Shown here piece by piece: positions 45,031 through 54,729 of a DNA stretch of 64,000 nt; within the stretch, counting starts at the first letter, position 1; each line of letters begins with the position of its first letter. The stretch comes from Sphingobacterium pedocola. GTDB lineage: Bacteria > Bacteroidota > Bacteroidia > Sphingobacteriales > Sphingobacteriaceae. The notes beneath the pieces are model-generated. The model saw only the letters and a list, made by a program, of their open reading frames with translations, was not told the DNA's origin and searched no databases. The translations under genes and the position numbers were made by a program. The stretch lies in NCBI RefSeq assembly GCF_015209965.1, contig NZ_MU158691.1, forward strand, positions 380,041-444,040. The letters are read 5' to 3'.

Positions 45031-45162
45031 AGCTATAGTGTTCTTACTGTTGTTAAATCAAACGTAAAATTAGAGAAGATATTTGAAACTATAAACTTTT
45101 TTTAAAAAATATAGTGTTGTTTTTCAAGGTGTTGAAAAAGGGAAAACTTTGCAAAGGGAATT

Positions 45163-45723
45163 TTATTCTACCGTGTCCCCTATGCTGTTTTCTTCAGCTA
45201 CTATGTCTTTTAACTGCGGTAGATCTTTAACACTGTTAATGCCAAAGTGATTCATAAACTGGTCACTCGTGGCGTAAAGCAGTGGTTTGCCAATGCTTTC
45301 GGCTTTTCCTGCAATTTTGACTAAATCTTTCTCCAAAAGACGTTGGATGGAATAATCGCAATTCACTCCTCTAATCTGTTCCACCTCTATTTTTGTAATA
45401 GGTTGCCTGTACGCTATGATCGCTAATGTTTCAAGAGCAGACTGACTTAGTTTTTTTCTGTCGCGATGGGCCTGTAAATGATTGATGGCTTCATGATAGA
45501 ATTCCTTAGTCAAAAACTGGTATTGATTATTGATTAAAGAAAGTGAAAACACCATGTCGTCACTTTCATATTTTAATTTTATCGTACCTAAAAGGTTTAA
45601 AATCTCCTCTTTGTTGATTTCAATAGCAAGTGCTTCTTGTAATACTTGCTTAATATCGTTAACGGATATTCCTTCTTCGGAAGCAAAGATCAACGCTTCA
45701 ATATTTAAAATGATATCTTTCAA
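45163..45723 (-). CDS. scpB: Segregation and condensation protein B
   Basis: 186 residues. ScpB-type tandem winged helices (IEALIFASEEGISVNDIKQVL at the start; LSQSALETLAIIAYRQPITKIEVEQIRGVNCDYSIQRLLEKDLVKIAGK, the family signature). Partner of Smc and ScpA in chromosome condensation; scpA is not in this window. Two bases after mqnC on the same strand. Confidence 0.96.
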   Translation of the reverse strand: MKDIILNIEALIFASEEGISVNDIKQVLQEALAIEINKEEILNLLGTIKLKYESDDMVFSLSLINNQYQFLTKEFYHEAINHLQAHRDRKKLSQSALETLAIIAYRQPITKIEVEQIRGVNCDYSIQRLLEKDLVKIAGKAESIGKPLLYATSDQFMNHFGINSVKDLPQLKDIVAEENSIGDTVE

Positions 45724-45725
45724 TT

Positions 45726-46850
45726 CTAATAATTAATTACCTGTTCTACCATCGATTCGGGGATTTCTCTGAATTGATATGTTTGGGTACGGAGCTGGGG
45801 TTCGAAACCGGCTTCTACAATTGCATCTTGGATGGTTTGCGAAGTGAAGCGATGAGGAGCTCCTGCCGCAGAAACCACATTTTCTTCAATCATAATGGAG
45901 CCAAAATCATTTGCTCCGCCATGCAGACAGAGCTGGGCTACTCGTTTGCCAATAGTGAGCCAGGATGCCTGAATATTTTTGATATTAGGCAACATGATGC
46001 GGCTTAATGCAATCATTCGTAGGTATTCATCTCCTGTGACATCATTGGTAATACCGCGTAAACGCTTTAAGAGGGTTCCATCGTCTTGAAATGGCCAAGG
46101 AATAAAGGCGATAAATCCGTGATGACCTTCTGGCTTTTCATCTTGCACCTCTCGTATCCAAACCAAATGTTCGAAACGTTCTTCGATGGTTTCGATATGA
46201 CCAAACATCATCGTAGCCGAAGTTGGAAGATTGATTTTATGTGCTGCACGCATTACGTCCAACCATTCCTGACCACCACATTTACCTTTAGAAATCAAAC
46301 GGCGTACGCGATCGTTTAATATTTCAGCACCGGCACCGGGTAAGGAATCTAATCCCGCTTCCTTGAGGGTGGCAAGCACATCAAGATGACTCATACCTTC
46401 TAATTTGGCAACGTGTGCAATTTCGGGTGGACCAAGCGAATGCAGTTTAAGGGTAGGATACAAATCCTTTAACTGTTTGAATAACGAAGCATAGAATTCG
46501 ATGCCTAAATCCGGATGATGCCCTCCCTGTAATAGAAGTTGATCACCTCCATATTTAAACGTTTCCTCAATTTTTTGTTTGTACGTCTCTATATCTGTAA
46601 TATAACTTTCTTCATGTCCCGGGCGTCTGAAAAAATTACAGAATTTGCAGTTCGCAATACATACATTTGTTGTGTTCACATTCCGGTCAATCTGCCAGGT
46701 GACTTTACCATGCGGAACTTGAACTTTGCGAAGTTCGTTAGCCACGTAACTCAGATCAGCAGTAGCTGCATGATGATATAAGTAAATACCTTCTTCTTTT
46801 GATAAGAAATCAAAGTTTAAAGCGCGTTCCAATAAAGAATTTACATCCAT
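45726..46850 (-). CDS. mqnC: Cyclic dehypoxanthinyl futalosine synthase (MqnC)
   Basis: 374-residue radical SAM enzyme with Cys64-x3-Cys68-x2-Cys71 (NVCIANCKFCNF). GGHHPDLGIEFY, SLGPPEIAHVAKLEG, and GFIAFIPWPFQDDGT distinguish it from MqnE. It closes the spiro ring in the futalosine route to menaquinone. No other mqn genes lie in the window, so the pathway is scattered. Followed by scpB with two bases between. Confidence 0.92.
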   Translation of the reverse strand: MDVNSLLERALNFDFLSKEEGIYLYHHAATADLSYVANELRKVQVPHGKVTWQIDRNVNTTNVCIANCKFCNFFRRPGHEESYITDIETYKQKIEETFKYGGDQLLLQGGHHPDLGIEFYASLFKQLKDLYPTLKLHSLGPPEIAHVAKLEGMSHLDVLATLKEAGLDSLPGAGAEILNDRVRRLISKGKCGGQEWLDVMRAAHKINLPTSATMMFGHIETIEERFEHLVWIREVQDEKPEGHHGFIAFIPWPFQDDGTLLKRLRGITNDVTGDEYLRMIALSRIMLPNIKNIQASWLTIGKRVAQLCLHGGANDFGSIMIEENVVSAAGAPHRFTSQTIQDAIVEAGFEPQLRTQTYQFREIPESMVEQVINY

Positions 46851-46855
46851 TAGAA

Positions 46856-46863
46856 CAAAGATA
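46856..46863 (-). promoter_or_regulatory. -7 box of mqnC-scpB
   Basis: TATCTTTG on the minus strand ends only five bases before the ATG, so the mRNA is probably leaderless or nearly so. Confidence 0.5.
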
Positions 46864-46916
46864 CACAGTTTTTTTGTTAATTTTAACTATCGTATACAAG
46901 AGTGCGAATGCGATAG

Positions 46917-47684
46917 CTATATCAACGTCATCAATACACAGGAAATGATGACCATCCCCGTAATAATGATACGGAACTCTTTTTCAGGTAATATTTTAAC
47001 GAGTTTTATCCCAAGTACTCCTCCTAATATAATGAATGGAAGTGCCATAAAATTTAATAACACACCCGCCCAACTTACATTTTGCCACACAAAGATCTGT
47101 AAGGGAATTTTGATGTAGTTTAAGATCATGATAAACCAGGCACCGGTGGCTACAAAAGCGTATTTATTTAAGTTCTTGGTCAATAGATAAACGGACAGTG
47201 CAGGTCCTGCGGCATTGCCTATCATCGTCGAAAATCCCATAATAAAACCGAAAAGTGGTGAATACCATTTCCCATTTGTGATGGTAAGTTGTTTGGTCTT
47301 GCCAAGCTTTTCCATCCAAAACATAATACCTATCCCCAAGATAATGCAAGCGCCCATTATTATTTTGAAGGTGGTGTCGTCAATATATTTTCCGATAATG
47401 AGGGCCGCAGCTAACCCGACCAATGCCATCGGGAGCAATTTAAGAACTTCAGACCATACCAGTTGCTTTCGATAGTATATTACGCCCATCAAGTCCGCTA
47501 ATGCGAGCAATATGAGTACGATACCGGTTGAGTATTTTGCACCAAAGAGTATAGCAAATAGAGGCACGGCTAGCGAACCTATATTTTGAATCCCCGTTTT
47601 GGACATGCCTATTAGTAGCGCACATGTACAATAAAGCACCCAACTCGACGTATTTGGTAGAAGGGCTAACGCTTCTTCAAACAT
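46917..47684 (-). CDS. TSUP-family (TauE/SafE) membrane transporter
   Basis: 255 residues with about eight hydrophobic helices; the family's repeated motif appears as LLIGMSKTGIQNIGSLAVPL near the N-terminus and FSTMIGNAAGPALSVYLL in the second half. Members export sulfite, sulfoacetate or other organosulfur anions. Its ATG overlaps the last base of the upstream HAD gene stop (TAATG), so they form a coupled pair; the substrate is unknown. Confidence 0.92.
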   Translation of the reverse strand: MFEEALALLPNTSSWVLYCTCALLIGMSKTGIQNIGSLAVPLFAILFGAKYSTGIVLILLALADLMGVIYYRKQLVWSEVLKLLPMALVGLAAALIIGKYIDDTTFKIIMGACIILGIGIMFWMEKLGKTKQLTITNGKWYSPLFGFIMGFSTMIGNAAGPALSVYLLTKNLNKYAFVATGAWFIMILNYIKIPLQIFVWQNVSWAGVLLNFMALPFIILGGVLGIKLVKILPEKEFRIIITGMVIISCVLMTLI

Positions 47685-48343
47685 TACTTGGTCAGTATGG
47701 TTAAAATTTTTGAAACGTCTATTTCTGTGTAATCTTCAATATAAAAATCACAGGGAGGAAGCTGTTCTTTTGTATGTGAGCTTAATACACCCACAACTTT
47801 CATGTTGGCATTGATCGCTGCAGATACTCCAGAAAACGAGTCTTCAAAGATAACACAACGGCTAGGATCGATTCCCAGTTTTTGAGCAGATATTAGGTAT
47901 ACTTCCGGATCAGGTTTATGCTTAGCAACATTTTCACTGGCCAATAACGATTCCATTTTAGGACGGATACCCAATCCGTCAATAACAAGATCCATATTGG
48001 CTCTTGGAGCAGAAGTGGCTACACCGGTTTTGAATCCGTTTGCTTTTAGATCATCCAAAAAAGGTACATAATGGGGAATAGATTTTATCTGAGATTTATA
48101 TATTTCCCTAAATAGTCCTTCTTTTTCGTTCTCCAGTTGTAAAAGTTCTTCACCTGCAATAGGTTTTTTGAAAAAATGACTCATAATATAGGAATTATGT
48201 TTGCCATACATGTGATGCTCAAATTCTAAATCGCTATAAGGAATTTTGTACTTGTCGAAGAAGGCTTCAAAGGCTTTAGCATGGTATGGATTCGTATGTG
48301 CGATTACGCCGTCCATATCAAAGATTACCGCATAATTATTCAT
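47684..48343 (-). CDS. HAD-superfamily phosphatase/phosphomutase-like protein
   Basis: 219 residues, HAD-IA/beta-phosphoglucomutase type. Nucleophile Asp9 and acid Asp11 in VIFDMDGVIAHT, Thr/Ser in VATSAPRANM, Lys in AKHKPDPEVYL, and Asp in IFEDSFSGVSAA. Four-helix cap after residue 15. Overlaps the TSUP gene by one base. Substrate likely a small phosphosugar or glycolate-like phosphate; not determinable. Confidence 0.93.
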   Translation of the reverse strand: MNNYAVIFDMDGVIAHTNPYHAKAFEAFFDKYKIPYSDLEFEHHMYGKHNSYIMSHFFKKPIAGEELLQLENEKEGLFREIYKSQIKSIPHYVPFLDDLKANGFKTGVATSAPRANMDLVIDGLGIRPKMESLLASENVAKHKPDPEVYLISAQKLGIDPSRCVIFEDSFSGVSAAINANMKVVGVLSSHTKEQLPPCDFYIEDYTEIDVSKILTILTK

Positions 48344-48478
48344 AGCGCAAACTTAGAGATATTTGCTTTCAAACACAATTATAATCGCATTGAATATAAC
48401 AGCAATTTATAGCAGATGAAATCTAGCGAAAACTATTTAGAATAGGTTTTGTTGTTTATGTAACTAGATTTATATGTT

Positions 48479-48982
48479 ATGAGCGAATTACATTATATTG
48501 GTCAAGAAGGGATTGACAAGTTGAAAAACCTTGCCGAAGGTATAGATTTCTGTATGTTTTGCAGTAGTTTGTCGTTAAGACCCATTAATGCCTCACCCAT
48601 GAGTGTACAGGAAGTAGACGATAATGGGGATATTTGGTTTTTAGGCAGCAAATCGAGTGATAAGTATACAGATATATTGCAAGATGGGAATGTTCAATTG
48701 TTTTTTTCTAAAAACAGTGACTTTACATATCTAAGTATATATGGTACCGGTACTTTTTCGGAAGACCAGACACGGATTGATAAATACTGGAATAAAATGG
48801 TAGAAGGCTGGTTTGAAAAGGGCAGAGAAGACCCGGATATCGTATTGATTAAAGTTATGCCACATGATATCCGCTATTGGGAAACAAAGGATAATAAGAT
48901 AATTTCGATGGCTAAAGTACTTTGGACTTCGGTAACCGGAGATAAAACAGATACCGGAAGAGAAGGCAATATTGAAATATAA
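48479..48982 (+). CDS. Pyridoxamine 5'-phosphate oxidase-like protein (general stress type)
   Basis: 167 residues of the split-barrel FMN-binding fold: FCMFCSSLSLRPINASPMSVQEVDDNGDIWFL matches general stress protein 26-like proteins, with WNKMVEGWFEKGREDPDIVLIKV in the second half. It is most likely a flavin-binding stress protein rather than a true PdxH. It stops nine bases before the repair operon and may be its first gene. Confidence 0.9.
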   Translation: MSELHYIGQEGIDKLKNLAEGIDFCMFCSSLSLRPINASPMSVQEVDDNGDIWFLGSKSSDKYTDILQDGNVQLFFSKNSDFTYLSIYGTGTFSEDQTRIDKYWNKMVEGWFEKGREDPDIVLIKVMPHDIRYWETKDNKIISMAKVLWTSVTGDKTDTGREGNIEI

Positions 48983-48991
48983 TGCAAATGC

Positions 48992-49996
48992 ATGAACAGG
49001 TTACTTTCTGTAAATGACAGCGGGCTCTACTGTAAACAGGGTGATTTCTATATTGATCCTTGGAAGCCTGTCAAAACTGCACTGATAAGCCACGGACATA
49101 GTGATCATATGCGATGGGGGATGCAGCATTATATTTGTCATCATCACACATTGCCTATTTTAAAGCTACGGTTGGGGACTGGAAATTCTAGTCAGGGAGT
49201 GGCTTATGGAGAGATATTCGAAATCAATGGTGTTAAAATATCCTTTCACCCCGCCGGTCATATTATTGGTTCATCTCAGATACGTTTGGAATTTCAGGAT
49301 GAAGTTTGGCTTTTTACAGGCGATTACAAGATCGCAAAAGACGGCGTAAGCACACCTTATGAACTCGTGAAATGTGATCATTTTATAACAGAGAGTACAT
49401 TTGGTCTCCCTATCTACCATTTCCAACCACCCGAGTTAATTTACAAGGACATTAATTCATGGTGGCGAGAGAATGCAGCAGAAGGCTATAATACGGTGTT
49501 ATTAGCATATTCGCTCGGGAAGTCCCAAAATATTCTCGCACACATTGATCCATCAATTAGTGAAGTATATCTGCACGGAGCGGTGGCAAATACCAATAAT
49601 GCGCTTGCCGAAATAGGCTATCACTTTCCAGGGAAATATATTAGCGCCGATATCGATCGATCAGCAGTGCGATCTGCTTTAATAGTAGCCCCGCCCTCCG
49701 CCACTGACACACCTTGGTTGAGGAAACTCAAGCCTTACCGTATTGCGATGTGCAGCGGTTGGATGCAACTTCGCGGCGCCCGCAGAAGAAAAGGTGTTGA
49801 TAAAGGTTTTGCGCTGTCGGACCACTGCGATTGGGATCAATTGAATCAAGCTATTCGACAAACGGGTGCTAAACATGTATATGTAACACATGGCTATGAA
49901 AGCATTTTTTCGAAATGGGTAACGAATCATTATGGAATTCCTGCCTCTGTACTTAAAACGGTTTATAACGACGAGGAGGAGGAATCTGAAGTATGA
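48992..49996 (+). CDS. Ligase-associated MBL-fold exonuclease
   Basis: 334 residues, metallo-beta-lactamase/beta-CASP-like nuclease of the family TIGR04122 (ligase-associated DNA damage response exonuclease). Metal motif H-x-H-x-D-H in SHGHSDHMRWG (about 34-39), HPAGHIIGSSQI, and FTGDYK. The C-terminal SDHCDW and HVYVTHGYE supply later ligands. Relatives are SNM1/Artemis-like 5' nucleases, which process interstrand crosslinks. Its stop overlaps the ligase start by four bases (ATGA). Confidence 0.93.
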   Translation: MNRLLSVNDSGLYCKQGDFYIDPWKPVKTALISHGHSDHMRWGMQHYICHHHTLPILKLRLGTGNSSQGVAYGEIFEINGVKISFHPAGHIIGSSQIRLEFQDEVWLFTGDYKIAKDGVSTPYELVKCDHFITESTFGLPIYHFQPPELIYKDINSWWRENAAEGYNTVLLAYSLGKSQNILAHIDPSISEVYLHGAVANTNNALAEIGYHFPGKYISADIDRSAVRSALIVAPPSATDTPWLRKLKPYRIAMCSGWMQLRGARRRKGVDKGFALSDHCDWDQLNQAIRQTGAKHVYVTHGYESIFSKWVTNHYGIPASVLKTVYNDEEEESEV

Positions 49997-51597
49997 GAAA
50001 ATTTGTTGAGCTAATTGAGGCAATCGACAGCACGACCAAAACCAATCAGAAGGTTGATGCTATGCTGCGCTATTTGCAGGTAGCGGGTGAGGAGGACAAA
50101 GTTTTTGCAATAGCCATTTTAACTGGAAATAAACCTAGGAGACCGATTAAAACAACAGATCTTAGGCTTTGGGCTTCTGAAGTGTCGGACACCCCGTTAT
50201 GGTTACTGGAAGAAAGTTATTATGTCGTTGGTGATTTAGCGGAAACCATCACCTTGATTGTCCCGCCGTCCAAAACGCAAATGGATTTTTCCTTAAAAGA
50301 GATTTTCGAAGACATTATTGTTTTACGAACGGACCAGCCAGCTGTACAGCAGGAGAAGATCCACTCGTATTGGTCAGCATTAAGCGGTAGTTCCCTTTTT
50401 GTTTTTAATAAATTCTTGACTGGCAATTTTAGGGTCGGTGTCTCTAAAAAATTAGTCGTGAAAGCGATAGCTAAGTATCTGAATTACGATGACGCAGTTA
50501 TAGAACATCGGTTAATGGGAAAATGGAACCCGTTTGAAGAGACCATGGATACCTTATTTGCAGAAGAACATTTCGAAGGAAAGCACTTTTTGCCCTATCC
50601 ATTCTATTTGGCCTATGCGTTAGAGGATGACCCTCAGGAGTTAGGCGATTTAAAAGATTGGATATTGGAAGCAAAGTTGGACGGTATCCGTGGACAACTG
50701 ATCGTGCGTGAAGATGAAATATTTGTATGGAGTAGAGGAGAGGATCTGATGAACGAAAAGTTTGTTGAATTTCTAGCTCTTAAGGATATCTTGCCAAACG
50801 GTACCGTATTGGATGGAGAAGTAATCCCTTGGAAAAGTAATCGTCCGTTAGATTTTCAGCTCATGCAGACGCGCATTGGAAGGAAGAATCTTTCGAAGAA
50901 GATATTGGAAGACATACCGTTGGTAATGATCTGCTATGATGTATTGGAATGGCAAGGTAATGATATACGCGATTGGCCTTTAGTAAAGAGGCGACAGTTA
51001 CTGGTGGAAATATTAGCTACGTATCCGGTAAACGGTATCCTTTTGCTATCCGAAGAAAAAATTTTTAATAATTGGGAAGAAGCGGAATTATATCGAAATC
51101 AAGCGCGACAATACTTTTCTGAAGGGCTCATGATTAAAAATAGAAATAGTCCTTATGAAGTCGGGAGAAAGCGCGGCAAATGGTGGAAATGGAAAACGGA
51201 CGCAATGAGAATAGATGGTGTGCTGATCTATGCACAGTCGGGACATGGCAGACGAGCAAATTTGTTTACAGATTACACCTTCGCAGTCTGGGACAATGGC
51301 GCGTTGGTACCGTTTACAAAAGCGTATTCCGGACTTACCGACAAAGAGCTTATTACGATAGATAATTGGATTAAACGGAATACAATCGACAAGTTCGGCC
51401 CTGTCAGATCCGTCAAACCTGAACTCGTTTTTGAACTGGCCTTTGAGGGTATTAACCTCAGCAGCAGGCATAAATCCGGGGTCGCTTTACGGTTTCCCAG
51501 GATTGTACGGTGGCGTAGGGACAAGCCGGCATTGGAAGCAAATACAAAGGAAGATTTATTATATCTGATAAACGCTAAACATGAATCAACTCGCTGA
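49993..51597 (+). CDS. ATP-dependent DNA ligase of the Lhr repair cluster
   Basis: 534 residues (family TIGR04120, cisplatin damage response ligase). N-terminal DNA-binding domain (1-200), nucleotidyl Lys228 in EAKLDGIRG, motif III-like VLDGEVI, motif IV/V EGLMIKNRNSPYEVGRKRGKWWKWK, and a C-terminal OB fold. A different lineage from the LigD ligase at 10566-13064. Overlaps the helicase gene by 17 bases. Confidence 0.95.
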   Translation: MRKFVELIEAIDSTTKTNQKVDAMLRYLQVAGEEDKVFAIAILTGNKPRRPIKTTDLRLWASEVSDTPLWLLEESYYVVGDLAETITLIVPPSKTQMDFSLKEIFEDIIVLRTDQPAVQQEKIHSYWSALSGSSLFVFNKFLTGNFRVGVSKKLVVKAIAKYLNYDDAVIEHRLMGKWNPFEETMDTLFAEEHFEGKHFLPYPFYLAYALEDDPQELGDLKDWILEAKLDGIRGQLIVREDEIFVWSRGEDLMNEKFVEFLALKDILPNGTVLDGEVIPWKSNRPLDFQLMQTRIGRKNLSKKILEDIPLVMICYDVLEWQGNDIRDWPLVKRRQLLVEILATYPVNGILLLSEEKIFNNWEEAELYRNQARQYFSEGLMIKNRNSPYEVGRKRGKWWKWKTDAMRIDGVLIYAQSGHGRRANLFTDYTFAVWDNGALVPFTKAYSGLTDKELITIDNWIKRNTIDKFGPVRSVKPELVFELAFEGINLSSRHKSGVALRFPRIVRWRRDKPALEANTKEDLLYLINAKHESTR

Positions 51598-54016
51598 TGT
51601 TTGGTTTTTCAATCAAGGGTGGAAACCACATGCCTTTCAAAAAGAAGCCTGGAAAGTTATATCTAAGGGAAACTCGGGTTTGTTGAATGCGCCCACAGGT
51701 TTTGGTAAAACCTTTGGAATCTGGTTCGGTATATTGGACCATTATTATAACTATCCCCCGTTTCAGAGAAAAAAAACAAAAAAGACACAATTGCATGCCC
51801 TTTGGATCACTCCGTTGCGTGCTCTGTCTAAAGAAATCTATAAGGCTACGACGCAAGTAAGCGCGGATTTAGAACTGGATTACAAAATTGAATTGCGGAC
51901 AGGGGATACCTCTACTAGCGATCGCCAAAAACAACGTAAAAATCCTCCTCAGGCGCTTATCACAACCCCCGAAAGCGTTCATCTGTTATTGGCGTCAAAG
52001 GGATCGACGGATTATTTTAAGCAACTTGAATTTGTGGTGGTAGACGAGTGGCATGAATTGCTCGGAAGTAAACGGGGCGTATTGATAGAATTGGCGCTTA
52101 GCCGATTAAAAGCAATTAACCCAACGTTGAAGATATGGGGAATCTCAGCGACGATCGGAAACCTTCCGGAAGCACAGCAGATTTTATTGGGGCAGCATCA
52201 TAGGGGTGTGATGGTAAAAGCCAACTTGAAAAAGAATATACAGATTGAAACTATCCTTCCGGACAGTTTGGAAAAATTTCCTTGGGCGGGGCATCTTGGT
52301 GTGCGTCTTTTGGATAAGGTCGTGGATATTATTCGAAAATATCATTCCACGCTGATTTTTACCAATACACGGTCGCAGGCCGAAATATGGTACCAGCAGA
52401 TTATTACATTCTATCCTGAATTTGCAGGATTGCTTGCTATACATCATGGGTCTTTATCCGACGAAATCCGCCTGTGGGTAGAAGATGCTTTGCATGAGGG
52501 GAAACTTAAAGCTGTTGTGTGTACCAGTAGCCTGGATTTGGGAGTGGATTTCAGACCGGTAGATTGTGTGATTCAAATCGGCTCCCCAAAAGGTGTTGCC
52601 AGGTTCCTGCAACGCGCCGGGCGGTCCGGACATCGTCCGGGTGAAACTTCCTATATTTATTACCTTCCAACGAATTCTTTAGAAATAATAGAAGGAGATT
52701 CACTAAAATACGCGGTGAAAGAAAATATTATCGAGCAGCGAATTCCTTATATCCGATCTTTCGATGTGCTCGTACAATATTTGATGACGCTCGCTGTAGG
52801 CGACGGATTTGACGCTGTACAATTATTTTCTGAATTAAAGGATACTCATTGCTTTGCCTCTATTTCTCAAGAAGAGTTTGATCAATGTATGGCCCTGTTG
52901 CTGTATGGAGGTACCGCACTTTCTGCCTATGATGATTTTCATCGCCTAGAATTGGTCGATAATCTTTACAAAGTAACTTCACGTAAACTGGCCTTACGGC
53001 ATCGCCTAAGCATTGGAGCAATAGTATCTGACATAATGATGCGTGTTAAGTTTATGTCCGGAAAATACTTGGGTTCTATTGAAGAGTCCTTTATTTCCAA
53101 ATTAAATAACGGTGATGTATTCTGGTTTTCGGGGCGGCAGCTGGAATTGATTCAGGTACGTGCTAATGACGCCATTGTCAAACCCTCGGAAAAGAAAAAA
53201 GGTGTCATCCCTTCTTGGATGGGCGGGCGTTTTGCCATCTCTCCTGATTTAGGAACGGCCATCCGTCATAGCTTCTCAAATATACATAATGATAAGATCT
53301 GTAGCCCCGAAATCGAGTTTCTTCGACCTTTATTTGCGGAGCAATCAAACCGTTCCATACTTCCGAAGGAAGACGAACTGCTCGCGGAGTACATGCAGAC
53401 TAAATACGGATTTCATCTTTTCCTGTATCCCTTTGATGGAAAATTAGTACATGAAGGCATGGCTCAGGTAATTGCCTACCGATTAGGGAAAATAAAACCG
53501 GCAACCTTTAGTATTGCGACCAATGAATACGGCATAGAGTTGCTAACGGATACGGAATACGAAATAGATGTTCCATTTTTAATGGACTTATTGACACCGC
53601 GTAATCTACATGCCGATATTTCCTCCGGAATTAACGTGCAGGAGATGGCACGTCGGCGATTTAGGGATATAGCAGGTATAGCCGGTTTAGTATTTCAGGG
53701 CTATCCGGGCAAGCAGATGAAAAGCAAGCATCTTCAGGCTAATTCGGGATTATTCTTTTCTGTGTTTGAAGATTATGATCCGAATAATTTACTTTTGCGG
53801 GAAGCCTATGACGAGGTTTTTGACTTCCAGTTGGAAGAGGGGCGAATGCAGCAGGCATTCGAACGGATCGCGCACCATCGAATTGTGCTCGCAAAACCGA
53901 TAAAACTGACGCCTTTTTCTTTTCCTATATTCTCGGAATCATTCCGAGAACGGTATAGCAATGAAGATTGGCAAAGTCGATTGGAAAAATTAAAAGGACA
54001 ACTACTAGATGGCTAA
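51581..54016 (+). CDS. Ligase-associated DEXH-box helicase (Lhr-like)
   Basis: 811 residues. Walker A APTGFGKTFG (about 39-48), DEWH box (VVDEWHELLG), SAT-like motif (GISATIGN), and helicase C domain (QRAGRSGHRPGETSYIY), followed by the winged helix and Lhr-type C-terminal core (about 500-800). Family TIGR04121, associated with mitomycin C or cisplatin tolerance. A perfect 21-bp palindrome lies in its coding sequence at 53930-53950. Its stop overlaps the pdeM start by eight bases. Confidence 0.95.
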   Translation: MNQLADVWFFNQGWKPHAFQKEAWKVISKGNSGLLNAPTGFGKTFGIWFGILDHYYNYPPFQRKKTKKTQLHALWITPLRALSKEIYKATTQVSADLELDYKIELRTGDTSTSDRQKQRKNPPQALITTPESVHLLLASKGSTDYFKQLEFVVVDEWHELLGSKRGVLIELALSRLKAINPTLKIWGISATIGNLPEAQQILLGQHHRGVMVKANLKKNIQIETILPDSLEKFPWAGHLGVRLLDKVVDIIRKYHSTLIFTNTRSQAEIWYQQIITFYPEFAGLLAIHHGSLSDEIRLWVEDALHEGKLKAVVCTSSLDLGVDFRPVDCVIQIGSPKGVARFLQRAGRSGHRPGETSYIYYLPTNSLEIIEGDSLKYAVKENIIEQRIPYIRSFDVLVQYLMTLAVGDGFDAVQLFSELKDTHCFASISQEEFDQCMALLLYGGTALSAYDDFHRLELVDNLYKVTSRKLALRHRLSIGAIVSDIMMRVKFMSGKYLGSIEESFISKLNNGDVFWFSGRQLELIQVRANDAIVKPSEKKKGVIPSWMGGRFAISPDLGTAIRHSFSNIHNDKICSPEIEFLRPLFAEQSNRSILPKEDELLAEYMQTKYGFHLFLYPFDGKLVHEGMAQVIAYRLGKIKPATFSIATNEYGIELLTDTEYEIDVPFLMDLLTPRNLHADISSGINVQEMARRRFRDIAGIAGLVFQGYPGKQMKSKHLQANSGLFFSVFEDYDPNNLLLREAYDEVFDFQLEEGRMQQAFERIAHHRIVLAKPIKLTPFSFPIFSESFRERYSNEDWQSRLEKLKGQLLDG

Positions 54017-54656
54017 AAAATTGACATTAAATACCCTCGAAATATTCCTATTGCCACAAAAGGCAGTCTATATACCCAAGTACGCGCTTCTTATCGTGTC
54101 GGACTGGCATCTCGGTAAATTAACACATTTCCGTAAAGAGGGACTTTTTGTTCCTCCTCCACAAATCCGGCATGAACTCGATCTGTTAGGTGAATTGATG
54201 CAAGAGGTGCCGACTAAAAAGGTGGTCTTCCTAGGCGATCTTTTTCACTCCGATTGGAATGCAGACTGGACTGAATTGGTTAATTACCTGAGCAATTTTC
54301 CACATATAGAGTTTGTACTCACCAAAGGTAACCACGATATATTACCGGATGAAATATGGCAAAAATCAACAGTAATCCAACAAAAAGATCTGCTAATATT
54401 AACCGAAGGTGTTGTTTTATCGCATGAGCCTATAGCGGATTTACCTGAGCATATGTTTAACCTGGTCGGGCACATCCATCCCGGATGTGTTATAGAAACA
54501 AAAGGACGACAAAGTTTTAGATTGCCCTGTTTTCATCTAAAAGATAAGCGGCTCGTACTTCCTGCCTTTGGAAAATATACCGGGCTGCACATTTTAGTCA
54601 AAGATGTCGATACACAGATTTTTGCTATTGTAAACGATGCGGTCATTGAAATTTAA
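54009..54656 (+). CDS. pdeM: Ligase-associated endonuclease PdeM
   Basis: 215-residue calcineurin-like metallophosphoesterase (TIGR04123). All metal motifs are present: SDWHLGK (about 30), GDLFHSDW (about 77), TKGNHD (about 108) and VGHIHPG (about 156). Last gene of the exonuclease-ligase-helicase-PdeM set, all four translationally overlapping. Family knowledge: acts with the helicase and ligase in crosslink repair; the exact cut is not known from sequence. Confidence 0.94.
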   Translation: MAKKLTLNTLEIFLLPQKAVYIPKYALLIVSDWHLGKLTHFRKEGLFVPPPQIRHELDLLGELMQEVPTKKVVFLGDLFHSDWNADWTELVNYLSNFPHIEFVLTKGNHDILPDEIWQKSTVIQQKDLLILTEGVVLSHEPIADLPEHMFNLVGHIHPGCVIETKGRQSFRLPCFHLKDKRLVLPAFGKYTGLHILVKDVDTQIFAIVNDAVIEI

Positions 54657-54679
54657 TGGATTTTTACCCTATAAGCAAC

Positions 54680-54706
54680 AAGAGCCAACTAAATCAGTTG
54701 GCTCTT
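54680..54706. terminator. Hairpin between pdeM and the efflux operon (likely terminator)
   Basis: AAGAGCCAACT, loop AAATC, AGTTGGCTCTT: an 11-bp perfect stem between convergent genes. The T tract is short on both sides, so termination efficiency is uncertain. Confidence 0.7.
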
Positions 54707-54729
54707 GAGTAGTAAAATATAGTAATTTA

